Shown here: positions 25,320-32,292 of the stretch, piece after piece
How positions within the stretch are numbered: position 1 is the first letter of the stretch
Layout of the letters: each line of letters opens with the position of its first letter
Source: JBBQXY01 sp051004815
Lineage (GTDB): Bacteria > Chloroflexota > Ktedonobacteria > Ktedonobacterales > Ktedonobacteraceae
Reading direction: 5' to 3'
Assembly (NCBI GenBank): GCA_051004815.1
Contig: JBPCJY010000119.1
Location: 1 to 32,343 of the forward strand
Length of the DNA stretch: 32,343 nt
Translations under genes and position numbers: made by a program
Notes under the pieces: model-generated
Database searches by the model: none
What the model was told of the DNA's origin: nothing
The model's input: only the letters and a program-made list of their open reading frames with translations

Positions 25320-26051
25320 TCATGCCTGCTTGCGTGGTTTTGGTCGCCAACGCCGGGTCAACAGAAAGCCAACGATGCCCAGGGCTAGAAGAATAAATCC
25401 GATCTCTTGCCGCCCCAGTGACGTGCTTATGTCAGGGAGCGCAAGCGGGGATTGCTGCTGGTTCTGTACTTGACCGGGACGTGGCACAACAGCCGGAGTC
25501 TTCGACTGCTCTGCGGTGGGGCTGGCCACCTGGGTTTGGGGAGAGACTCCTTTAACCCTCGCTGTCGGCGAAATGTTCGCGCTACCACCCACAGATGTAT
25601 GAGGTGCAGGCGCAGAGGTGGACGAAGATGCTCCACCATTAAGATGCGCGATGGATAGTACCGTAGAGAGTAGAAAGATTAGCCCAATGACGGCAGCAAT
25701 AGTACTGATGACACGCGTAGCACGCTGTATATAAGAGAGGCGAGAGCGACGCCCTCCCGCCCGGTTGCTGCTTGTTCGTGTTGCTTGTGCCGCGTCTTCT
25801 GCTGCTTGCTCTTCTGGCCGTTCTTGCAGATAGGTGACGGTGGTGGGTAACGCGAATGAGCGCGGCAATTCTGGCTGCGGCAGAGCCTGTAAAAAGGCTA
25901 CCGTCTGACGCAAGCCTAGCAGGGCATTTTGACAGTGCTGGCAGCTCTGCAAATGAGCCTCACAGATGACTTGCTCTTCAGGAGAAAGTTGTTTATCCAG
26001 AAAAGCGGAGAGCTGTTCGGTTGCCAGATGCCTATCATGATGTTTTGCCAC
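25320..26051 (-). CDS. Zinc-finger anti-sigma factor with two membrane helices
   Basis: 243 residues from a GTG that has GGGAG 7 bases upstream, 20 bases after the sigma gene stop. The N-terminal anti-sigma domain has the H-x3-C-x2-C zinc motif at H33, C37 and C40 (CEAHLQSCQHCQ). A basic stretch leads to a transmembrane helix (about 128-148). A Ser/Thr/Pro-rich outer segment of ~75 residues follows, then a second hydrophobic helix (IGFILLALGIVGFLLTRRW) and a basic tail. The protein should hold the neighbouring ECF sigma factor at the membrane until a signal, often proteolysis, releases it. The second helix is unusual for a classic one-pass anti-sigma factor. Confidence 0.88.
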   Translation of the reverse strand: MAKHHDRHLATEQLSAFLDKQLSPEEQVICEAHLQSCQHCQNALLGLRQTVAFLQALPQPELPRSFALPTTVTYLQERPEEQAAEDAAQATRTSSNRAGGRRSRLSYIQRATRVISTIAAVIGLIFLLSTVLSIAHLNGGASSSTSAPAPHTSVGGSANISPTARVKGVSPQTQVASPTAEQSKTPAVVPRPGQVQNQQQSPLALPDISTSLGRQEIGFILLALGIVGFLLTRRWRPKPRKQA

Positions 26052-26071
26052 GCGTATACTCCCAGGAATAT

Positions 26072-26710
26072 TCAATCTTTATTAGTAGGTAGACGATAGT
26101 TGCGCGGTAAAAGTTCCCTGTACTGGTACAGATAATTGCGGAGCCGCGCTCTTCCCCGTGCGATCCGTGAGCGCACGGTACCCAGCGTCGCCTGTGTTGT
26201 TTCCGCGATCTCCTCGTAACTAAGCCCCTCGATATCACATAAAACGACGGCAACACGTTGGTCAAGGGGAATTTCTTGCAAACCGCGCTGAATCAGTGCC
26301 TGCAACTCCTGGTTGAGCAAATACTCTTCAGGATTTTTTTCTGTTCCCATCTCCACTAATGCGCCGAGGTCGCCCGCGGGATGCGGCTCATCCTCATCGG
26401 TCAGCGCATCCAGAGACTCGGCAGGATGGCGTTGTGTGCGCCGCCAGTGGTCGCAGGCCATATTTGAGGCAATGCGCAGGAGCCAGGAGCGGAATGAGGT
26501 TCCACCGCGGAAGCCCTGCATGCCACGAAAGGCAGCGATAAAGGCATCCTGTGTCACGTCTGCCGCCACGTCAGCATTGCCAACCATGCGGAAAACGACG
26601 CCATAGGTTGTTTGCTGATAACGTTCAATTAATTGATTGAACGCGTTGACATCTCCGCGCTGACTGCGGACAATGAGTTGTTCTTCATCGTCACGCATAA
26701 GCTCTGCCAT
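26072..26710 (-). CDS. ECF-type RNA polymerase sigma factor
   Basis: 212 residues from the ATG with AGG 8 bases before it; a GTG at 26722 has no SD. Region 2 is visible (FNQLIERYQQTTYGVVFRM and VTQDAFIAAFRGMQGF, with FRSWLLRIASNMACDHWRR). Region 4 is IPLDQRVAVVLCDIEGLSYE followed by EIAETTQATLGTVRSRIARG, the helix-turn-helix that reads the -35 box. An acidic linker of ~40 residues separates them (DALTDEDEPHPAG). It is a regulator of an envelope or oxidative-stress-type regulon, controlled by the anti-sigma factor encoded directly downstream. Confidence 0.95.
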   Translation of the reverse strand: MAELMRDDEEQLIVRSQRGDVNAFNQLIERYQQTTYGVVFRMVGNADVAADVTQDAFIAAFRGMQGFRGGTSFRSWLLRIASNMACDHWRRTQRHPAESLDALTDEDEPHPAGDLGALVEMGTEKNPEEYLLNQELQALIQRGLQEIPLDQRVAVVLCDIEGLSYEEIAETTQATLGTVRSRIARGRARLRNYLYQYRELLPRNYRLPTNKD

Positions 26711-26799
26711 TGGCTGCCTCACTTTGGTGTTGTTTGCGCCAGTGTAGCATATTTTTCTCTTCTCGACTACCTACCATTTACCATTACAAGCAAGTTCCG

Positions 26800-26829
26800 T
26801 TGACTTTATAGAAGTGGCGTGATTATAAT
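26800..26829 (+). promoter_or_regulatory. Strong promoter of gltA
   Basis: TTGACT (26800-26805), 18-base spacer, TATAAT (26824-26829). Start near 26836, which leaves a 140-base leader and excludes an upstream in-frame ATG at 26819 as the start. The leader contains ACACAAC/GTTGTGT and other small inverted repeats. Confidence 0.75.
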
Positions 26830-26977
26830 TACTTTACACAACACACATGATTTGTTGTGTAGAAAGTTGTCTGCTTCAGCGTGGAAACGGCACTTCCTCG
26901 TACTCGACGGAAGAGTAACGGCGGTGACTAATCCATGGTTCGTGAAGCCTGCACCCCCCTTTGAAGGGAGCTTCTCT

Positions 26978-28102
26978 ATGCCTACTACCACAGACGGCCT
27001 TGAGGACATCGTCGCCACACATTCCCGTATCTGTGACCTCGATGGCAAACTGGGCAAACTTACCTACTTTGGCGTCGATATCCACGACCTGGCTCGCTAT
27101 TCTTCCTTTGAAGAGACGGCCTATCTGCTCTGGCATGGCGTCTTGCCCACACGGGCGCAACTCGAAGAATTACAGAGCCAATTGCAAGTCAGTCGTGCGC
27201 TCCCAGGGCGCGTCCTTGAGATCATGCACCTGCTGCCAACCACCACCACGCCGATGGATGTATTGCGCACAATCGTTTCTGCCTTCTCCGCCTTCGATCC
27301 CGAACCCACCGATAAATCCCCCGCCGCCAACTTGCGCCGCGCTGTGCATCTAACCGCGATAATGGGTACAATCGTGGCGAGTTGGGAGCATATCCGCAAT
27401 GGGCGCGAACCGGTTGCCCCGCTTACCAACAACAATTACGCCACCAATTTCTTGTACATGTTGAAGGGCGAGATGCCCGATGAATATACCGCGCACGTCC
27501 TGGATACCGCCCTCATCTTACATGCTGACCACGAGTTGAACGCTTCCACTTTCGCCGCCCGCGTGACTGCTGGCACATTGGCCGACGTATATGCCGCGAT
27601 TACCTCCGCGATTGGCACACTTTCTGGCCCATTGCATGGTGGTGCCAACGAACAGGTTATCCGTTTGCTGATGCGCGTCGGTAGCGTTGATAATGCCGAG
27701 CCATATATTAGCGCGGCCTTAGAGCGTAAAGAGCGCATCATGGGCTTTGGACATCGTGTCTATCGCACGGAGGACCCGCGTGCAACCCACTTGCGAGCGA
27801 TGTCGGAAGAGCTGGGCAAGCGCACAGGCGATAGCCGTTGGTATGAAATGTCGCGTATCATCGAGGAATATATGAAGGAACACAAGGGGCTTTATTGCAA
27901 CGTCGATTTCTACTCCGCCTCCGTCTACTTCATGATGGGCATTCCGATTGATATGGACACGCCCATCTTTGCCTGTAGCCGTGTCTCCGGTTGGACGGCC
28001 CATGTGCTCGAACAATACTCCAATAACCGCCTGATTCGTCCCCGCGCCGAATATCAGGGCCCCAAAATCACCGAATACGTACCGATAGACCAACGAGCAT
28101 AA
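26978..28102 (+). CDS. gltA: Citrate synthase (type II-like, short form)
   Basis: 374 residues, the size of the short bacterial/archaeal form. It condenses oxaloacetate with acetyl-CoA. AAGGGAG sits 7 bases before the chosen ATG. The catalytic triad is visible: H220 in GPLHGGANEQV, H259 in MGFGHRVYRTEDPRA and D310 in NVDFYSASVYF. The N-terminal motif DGKLGKLTYFGVDIHDLA is the usual substrate-domain start (DGxxGxLxYRGxxIxxL). Methylcitrate synthase has the same motifs, and no prp genes are nearby, so citrate synthase is favoured. It is monocistronic with its own promoter and long leader. Confidence 0.93.
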   Translation: MPTTTDGLEDIVATHSRICDLDGKLGKLTYFGVDIHDLARYSSFEETAYLLWHGVLPTRAQLEELQSQLQVSRALPGRVLEIMHLLPTTTTPMDVLRTIVSAFSAFDPEPTDKSPAANLRRAVHLTAIMGTIVASWEHIRNGREPVAPLTNNNYATNFLYMLKGEMPDEYTAHVLDTALILHADHELNASTFAARVTAGTLADVYAAITSAIGTLSGPLHGGANEQVIRLLMRVGSVDNAEPYISAALERKERIMGFGHRVYRTEDPRATHLRAMSEELGKRTGDSRWYEMSRIIEEYMKEHKGLYCNVDFYSASVYFMMGIPIDMDTPIFACSRVSGWTAHVLEQYSNNRLIRPRAEYQGPKITEYVPIDQRA

Positions 28103-28119
28103 TACCAATATGCATGGAT

Positions 28120-28262
28120 GCAGATGGCTGAGCAAGGCGACGCCTTGCCCAATAGGCGTCAAGGTAAGCGATGCAGCGCGGTTTCCAGGGCGACCGCAAG
28201 GGTGCGCCCTGGTGGAGAACTGCTTGCTATTGGGCAAGGCGACGCCTTGCCCAGCCACCTGC
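28120..28262. repeat. 143-bp MITE-like element with 36-bp imperfect terminal inverted repeats
   Basis: Arm 28120-28155 is the reverse complement of 28227-28262 except at three positions. Each arm contains its own palindrome around GCAAGGCG/CGCCTTGC (28132-28148; 28231-28253, the latter perfect over 23 bases). The centre holds a third hairpin, CCAGGGCG (28185-28192) with CGCCCTGG (28205-28212). There is no coding capacity. It lies between convergent gltA and a kinase gene and may terminate both. Confidence 0.8.
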
Positions 28263-28282
28263 CATTCTCGTGCACACCCACA

Positions 28283-30196
28283 TCACAACAGTTTGCGAAT
28301 ATCTTTCTGTAGCTTGGCATAGCTCTGATAGCGAGCCATGTTATCTTCCATCAGGGCGCGACTGAGGATGGCTTCCAGTGCTGTTGAAACGGTAGGGTTC
28401 AGGAGGCGCACAGGGGGAAATGTTGGATAGTGCGGTGGCGCGTGGTTTGTCAGCGCGAAGTGCATGCTAGCAGCCAATGAATAGATGCAGGTGCGTTGAT
28501 CGTAAGGTTTATCCTGTACGGGTAGATAGGGCGAAATAGCCAACTTACGTGTCGTGTGATGTTTACTGCTGCCATTTCTGGCCTCAGTTGCTGGTGGCGG
28601 AGGAATCTGAAAACCTGTCAGCATCGCTCTTCCGCGTGTCCGCTCGATAATAATATTATTGGGAGAGAGATCATAGTGGCGCAGTGGCGGCTTCTGTTGT
28701 TCTAACGCCATCAGTGTATTGAGGAGCGTGTTCATATAATTGAGCACCTCACCCTCGGCCAGTGGTCGCAGCAACTTCTGCAATCGTTCTTCCAGGCTTT
28801 CGCCATCGGCATAGCTCAACACCACATAGTAATACTGCCCCTCTACAAAACGATCAAGCACACGGGGAATGAGCGGGTGCTTGAGGCGAGCGATGGCTTC
28901 TGTCGCATGTTCATAGTAGACCAATTCTTTAGCGCGGCGAGCCAGCGGCAAGTCTGTACACTCCCAGCGTTTGAGTACTACGCGCTGATCGTTGGCCTGT
29001 GTGTCGATGGCGACGGCGACCGTTACCTGCGTTTCCACGGTGGATTTTATCACTTGTCGGATAACATAGCGTCCCTGGCGTATGCTCACGCCCGAAAGCG
29101 GGCTGTGCGACACAATGCTGGGTGGAATGGTGAGGCGACCACAGTGCGTGCAACAACGTTGCCCAAAGCGCACCGGGGTGTCACAATAGAGGCAGTGACG
29201 ATCATCGCGTTCGGCCCCACAGAAACTACAGCGTTGCGCACCTATACGATTCTGGTTTCCACAGAAGTAACACACGTAGCGTTGCAATGCCACTTTGACC
29301 GCCTCGTCATACTGCGCAGCAAACTCCTGGATATCTGGGTAACGGGAGCGGTAATCTTTGCCCATCCCACGCAGTATGACCGCGGCTACCTCTACCGGAA
29401 TGCGTTTGTTCCACTGCTGAGGCGAAGGTGGAGTCTCACGAAAATGTGCGTTCCACATTTCTTCGATGCGCCTATAAGCGAACGGTGTGCGACCGGCGAG
29501 CAATTCATAGCAACAGACCGCCAGGGCGTACTGGTCGGAATCGCGGCGTGGATTGCCCTGCCATTGTTCCGGTGGCATGTAGGCGGCGGTGCCAGTAGCC
29601 TCACCCAGCGAGGCATGAGTCTGCATCCCCAGGTAGAATGTCGTGCCAAAATCCGAGAGGAGCAGTTGGCCACTGCGTCCAATTAGCAGGTTGCCCGGCT
29701 TTACATCTTGATGAATGAGGCCATTATTGTGGACAAAAATCAGCGCATTGGCGGCCTGATTGAGGTATGGCACAAGCTCTTCCGCCTGTGCTAAGCGACG
29801 ACTGCCATCGGCCTCTCGAAAAATATCATAAATGGTTTTGGGGGCATACTCCATCACAAGATAAGGTCGGTCGTCCTCTAACTGCCCAAAGTTGTAGACC
29901 GGCAAGATATTTGGATGTTGCAGGTCGGCGATGCGCCGCGCCTCATCGAAGAAACTGCCCAGAGCCTTCTCATTGAACTGATCGATGCGCAGCACTTTGA
30001 GGGCCAGGATACGACTGAGCGGTGCCGGTTCGCGCACCTTATAGACATGACCATAGCTGCCCGCACCGATGAACGAGATAATTTCATAGCCGCCAATACG
30101 CGCTCCCTGCACCAAAAAATCGCAACGCGTACAGCTTATGGCGGTATCGGGGTTATCGTGTCCCCCACCGGGACGTGTATTCAAACAACAGGCCAA
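28283..30196 (-). CDS. Kinase / double zinc ribbon / pseudokinase protein
   Basis: 637 residues. The TTG start has AGAGGT 8 bases upstream, and an in-frame TAA lies 18 bases before it. The N-terminus holds a Cys-rich ribbon remnant (CC at 3-4, CTRC at 22-25). Kinase 1 (36-300) is complete: GAGSYGHVY, K67 in LALKVL, HQDVKPGNLL with D164, DFG 182-184 and PPEQW. A double zinc ribbon follows with four CxxC pairs (C308/311, C322/325, C334/337, C348/351). Kinase-like domain 2 (375-637) keeps a Lys (VVLKRW) and HYDLSPNNIII, but DFG is replaced by LTGFQ, so the Mg-binding Asp is lost. It is probably a pseudokinase. No membrane segment is present. Confidence 0.9.
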   Translation of the reverse strand: MACCLNTRPGGGHDNPDTAISCTRCDFLVQGARIGGYEIISFIGAGSYGHVYKVREPAPLSRILALKVLRIDQFNEKALGSFFDEARRIADLQHPNILPVYNFGQLEDDRPYLVMEYAPKTIYDIFREADGSRRLAQAEELVPYLNQAANALIFVHNNGLIHQDVKPGNLLIGRSGQLLLSDFGTTFYLGMQTHASLGEATGTAAYMPPEQWQGNPRRDSDQYALAVCCYELLAGRTPFAYRRIEEMWNAHFRETPPSPQQWNKRIPVEVAAVILRGMGKDYRSRYPDIQEFAAQYDEAVKVALQRYVCYFCGNQNRIGAQRCSFCGAERDDRHCLYCDTPVRFGQRCCTHCGRLTIPPSIVSHSPLSGVSIRQGRYVIRQVIKSTVETQVTVAVAIDTQANDQRVVLKRWECTDLPLARRAKELVYYEHATEAIARLKHPLIPRVLDRFVEGQYYYVVLSYADGESLEERLQKLLRPLAEGEVLNYMNTLLNTLMALEQQKPPLRHYDLSPNNIIIERTRGRAMLTGFQIPPPPATEARNGSSKHHTTRKLAISPYLPVQDKPYDQRTCIYSLAASMHFALTNHAPPHYPTFPPVRLLNPTVSTALEAILSRALMEDNMARYQSYAKLQKDIRKLL

Positions 30197-30201
30197 CGCC
30201 T

Positions 30202-30252
30202 CTACCTCTTTTTATTCCCGCACAGGATGGATTTGGGGGTAAGATGATACAT
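30202..30252 (-). CDS. Possible 16-residue leader ORF before the kinase gene
   Basis: ATG at 30252, stop TAG at 30204-30202, encoding MYHLTPKSILCGNKKR. It has its own SD (GGTAGAGG, then 5 bases to ATG). It ends five bases before the kinase TTG, and its stop overlaps the kinase SD. The 11-base string GAGGTAGAGGC occurs before both starts. Coupled translation is plausible, but the ORF is very short and could be chance. Confidence 0.3.
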   Translation of the reverse strand: MYHLTPKSILCGNKKR

Positions 30253-30292
30253 GCTTGCCTCTACCTCCCATCTATATTTACGCTTGGACGCC

Positions 30293-30357
30293 TTATGAGT
30301 TGCGTATTATGCGAGGCGGTAGCCCGATTGTATCGGGGAATGAAGCGTAATTCATGA
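30293..30357. repeat. Imperfect palindromic element at the edge of the AT-rich block
   Basis: CCCGAT (30323-30328) and ATCGGG (30332-30337) form a perfect core. Outer ATGA/TCAT-type arms extend it to about 65 bases with several mismatches. It lies between the kinase start and the darG stop and may end darG transcription. Confidence 0.5.
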
Positions 30358-30378
30358 ACAGAGCGAGAGGCTTTCTGG

Positions 30379-31239
30379 TTAGCTGACAAGCTCTCTTGGG
30401 AAAAGAGTCTCCTCAGCAGAAGGAACTTCTTGCACTGACTTACTTTGTTTTCTGCTACCTTTTGTTATCTTTTTTCGTGGTTTCTTTGTGGGTTGCGATG
30501 GGCTAGGACTTTCTAGGTTAATGCCAATGAGCTCAGGATGTATGTACTCCTGCTTATTAATATAGTCTTTGATCCTTTTCAAAGAAATTTGCGCTAAATT
30601 TGCTATGCTTTCAATATCAGTAAGTGATGTAAATTCCATTGCCATACGCTTCTCCATCACTTTCTTCGCTTCTCTAGTGCTAAGTTGAACTTCTTGACAG
30701 AGTTGTTCTTCTGACATAGCAAATTCATTGAATCGCTTCCAAATGCTTTCTTTTGTAGCTTTTTCAAGCACCAGGTCATGCTGATATTCTTTGTCGCCTT
30801 CGGCAATATAAATATACACATCAATATCAGCCCGACTGAGATATTTAGCCATAAGTGGGCCTACATCGTCCCATGATAGCTTGCCATTTTGTGCGCCTAG
30901 CTTAGGAAACGCAATGCTTGTTATGCCCGCTTTTTTATAATTATTCAGGAAGTATGCAAGCCCTTTTTCAAGATACTCTATTCTTGAGGGGAATTTCCAT
31001 TCATTTTTTGTTGGGAAATTAAGTATCCAGGGATTACTACGCTGATAGAGGGAAGGTCTACCAATGCGTAGTTTACCTGTTTTGCATTCTTGCTGATACA
31101 CTGGAAACATTTCTGGATATCTCTGCTTGAAGGCAAGTGCAAGACCTTTGCCCATTACGCCTTTGCAATTCACGGTATTTACGATGACCTGAGCTTTTGA
31201 TCCAAAAATATCGCCTTTTTGATAGTGTATAAGTGCCAT
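30379..31239 (-). CDS. darG: DarG-like macrodomain antitoxin (ADP-ribosyl glycohydrolase)
   Basis: 286 residues; GGAGG 9 bases before the ATG. The macrodomain (1-160) has the DarG pattern: VIVNTVNCKGVMGKGLALAF, LNFPTKNEWKFPSRIEYLEKG, IAFPKLGAQNGKLSWDDVGP. K78 of FPTK matches the Lys reported as essential in Thermus DarG. Such proteins remove ADP-ribose from DNA thymidine and so reverse the DarT modification. The tail is unusual: residues 185-230 look like a helix-hairpin-helix (LSTREAKKVMEKRM, FTSLTDIESIANLAQISLKR), followed by a basic stretch (KKPRKKITKGSRKQSK). A DNA-binding role is plausible. It is divergent from darT across 217 bases, not in the usual darT-darG operon. Confidence 0.87.
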   Translation of the reverse strand: MALIHYQKGDIFGSKAQVIVNTVNCKGVMGKGLALAFKQRYPEMFPVYQQECKTGKLRIGRPSLYQRSNPWILNFPTKNEWKFPSRIEYLEKGLAYFLNNYKKAGITSIAFPKLGAQNGKLSWDDVGPLMAKYLSRADIDVYIYIAEGDKEYQHDLVLEKATKESIWKRFNEFAMSEEQLCQEVQLSTREAKKVMEKRMAMEFTSLTDIESIANLAQISLKRIKDYINKQEYIHPELIGINLESPSPSQPTKKPRKKITKGSRKQSKSVQEVPSAEETLFPRELVS

Positions 31240-31297
31240 CGTTTCTATCCTCCAAGCCGTATAATGGCTAATTAATAAATTTGTTCAACTATCTTAA

Positions 31298-31326
31298 ATT
31301 GTATCATTGTTCTGCTATAAGTTCAA
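31298..31326 (-). promoter_or_regulatory. Predicted darG promoter
   Basis: Minus strand TTGAAC (31326-31321), 17-base spacer, TACAAT (31303-31298). Start near 31291, about 52 bases before the ATG. Confidence 0.7.
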
Positions 31327-31397
31327 ACCAATGAGATGTACGTATTACTTATGCTTATGTAGAAGCATTTTGCCCTTACCTCCTTAAAATTCAGTAT

Positions 31398-31426
31398 TTG
31401 ACTATTCTGCTCATTCTAATTATAAT
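31398..31426 (+). promoter_or_regulatory. Strong darT promoter
   Basis: TTGACT (31398-31403), 17-base spacer, perfect TATAAT (31421-31426). Start near 31433, leaving a leader of about 24 bases. Confidence 0.8.
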
Positions 31427-31454
31427 ACTACCTCAACAGTAAGAAAGAGGTAGT
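31427..31454 (+). promoter_or_regulatory. Inverted repeat covering darT start region and RBS
   Basis: ACTACCTC (31427-31434) and GAGGTAGT (31447-31454) are perfectly complementary with a 12-base loop. The right arm contains the darT SD (AGAGG at 31446-31450), and the left arm adjoins the -10 box. It is a candidate operator or, if transcription starts early enough, an RBS-masking hairpin. Confidence 0.65.
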
Positions 31455-31456
31455 GA

Positions 31457-32206
31457 ATGTCAAACGTAGAAGATTATTTAATTGGAAACATTTACCATAT
31501 GGTGCATTTTAATAATCTGCAAAGTATTTTCTCGCAAAGGATGCTACTTTCAAAAGAGCAAGTCATGCAGAAGAAGCTTCGCTATGAGTCTATTGCCTAT
31601 GAAAATGTGCAGAGCTTACGTGATCGCGTTTTTGTTTGGCGAGCTGATCAAAAGAAATATAGAAGTCTCCATAGCTATGTTCCCTTTTACTTTGCCACTC
31701 GAACACCAATGCTTTATGTGCAGTACAAAAAAGGCATACAAAATAACATTGTCGTTTTTGAAGTAAACCGTTCTATTTTACGTAATCAAGGCGTATTATT
31801 TACTGATGGAAATGCAAGTAACCAGCAACTCTCCGTCACGAGAGGAGAAAGAGTAGGAATTACACCTTGTACGAATGAAAATAAACTTTGTCAAAGGCGA
31901 TATCTTCCTGGAGGACCATACGGAACTAATTCCAATCGATCAGAGTTTTTTAGTGACGAATTATTTCTGGATCGTCTCAGATGGGAGTTCATTGAGGATG
32001 AATGGTTTAATAGTGATGAAAAGACGCGCATTAAGCACGCTGAAGTTCTTGTCCCTGATAGCCTCCCGCTTGACCTTATACAAGCTATATCAGTAAATAG
32101 CGAAAATATGGCAAAAGCTGTGAATCAACTAATAGCTATTGCCAGCAAAAGAATGAACCTCGGTGTTCCATTTTCAACGTATAAACCAGCTCTCTTCTTC
32201 CAGTAA
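31457..32206 (+). CDS. darT: DarT-like DNA ADP-ribosyltransferase toxin
   Basis: 249 residues; AGAGG 6 bases before the ATG. DarT (former DUF4433) transfers ADP-ribose from NAD+ to thymidine in single-stranded DNA and blocks replication. Family parts seen are IYHMVHFNNLQSIFSQRML (12-30), an Arg cluster LRDRVF (54-59), HSYVPFYFATRTPMLYVQY (72-90), GVLFTDGNASN (112-122) and KHAEVLVPDSLPLDLI (194-209), whose E196 fits the catalytic Glu. Between FTDGNAS and the last motif there are some 40 extra residues relative to the ~210-residue norm (GITPCTNENKLCQRRYLPGG and after). The pairing with darG across a shared divergent promoter supports the call. Confidence 0.88.
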   Translation: MSNVEDYLIGNIYHMVHFNNLQSIFSQRMLLSKEQVMQKKLRYESIAYENVQSLRDRVFVWRADQKKYRSLHSYVPFYFATRTPMLYVQYKKGIQNNIVVFEVNRSILRNQGVLFTDGNASNQQLSVTRGERVGITPCTNENKLCQRRYLPGGPYGTNSNRSEFFSDELFLDRLRWEFIEDEWFNSDEKTRIKHAEVLVPDSLPLDLIQAISVNSENMAKAVNQLIAIASKRMNLGVPFSTYKPALFFQ

Positions 32207-32246
32207 TCAAATAGCGATCAAAGATAATGAAGCAAAGAGTGGGGTA

Positions 32247-32292
32247 GGGGTTTTGTGGTGTGGTGCCACAACACCCCCCCCCCCCCTTTTTT
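32247..32292 (+). terminator. Hairpin with C-run and T-run after darT
   Basis: GGGGTTTTGTGG (32247-32258) pairs with CCACAACACCCC (32266-32277) with one mismatch. Further C residues (to 32286) and six T (32287-32292) follow. It looks like an intrinsic terminator, but the 13-base C-run is unusual. Confidence 0.4.

Noticed and set aside
26792..26798. GGAACTT on the minus strand as an ECF -35 for the sigma gene
   Set aside because: No matching ECF -10 is found at 15-18 bases, so autoregulation cannot be supported from sequence.
26819..26977. An upstream extension of citrate synthase starting MIIITLHN
   Set aside because: It overlaps the predicted -10 box and lacks an SD; the ATG at 26978 has a good SD and fits the family length.
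28110..28365. Small open frames over the palindromic element
   Set aside because: They encode repeat sequence only (three overlapping frames with no SD) and match no protein pattern.
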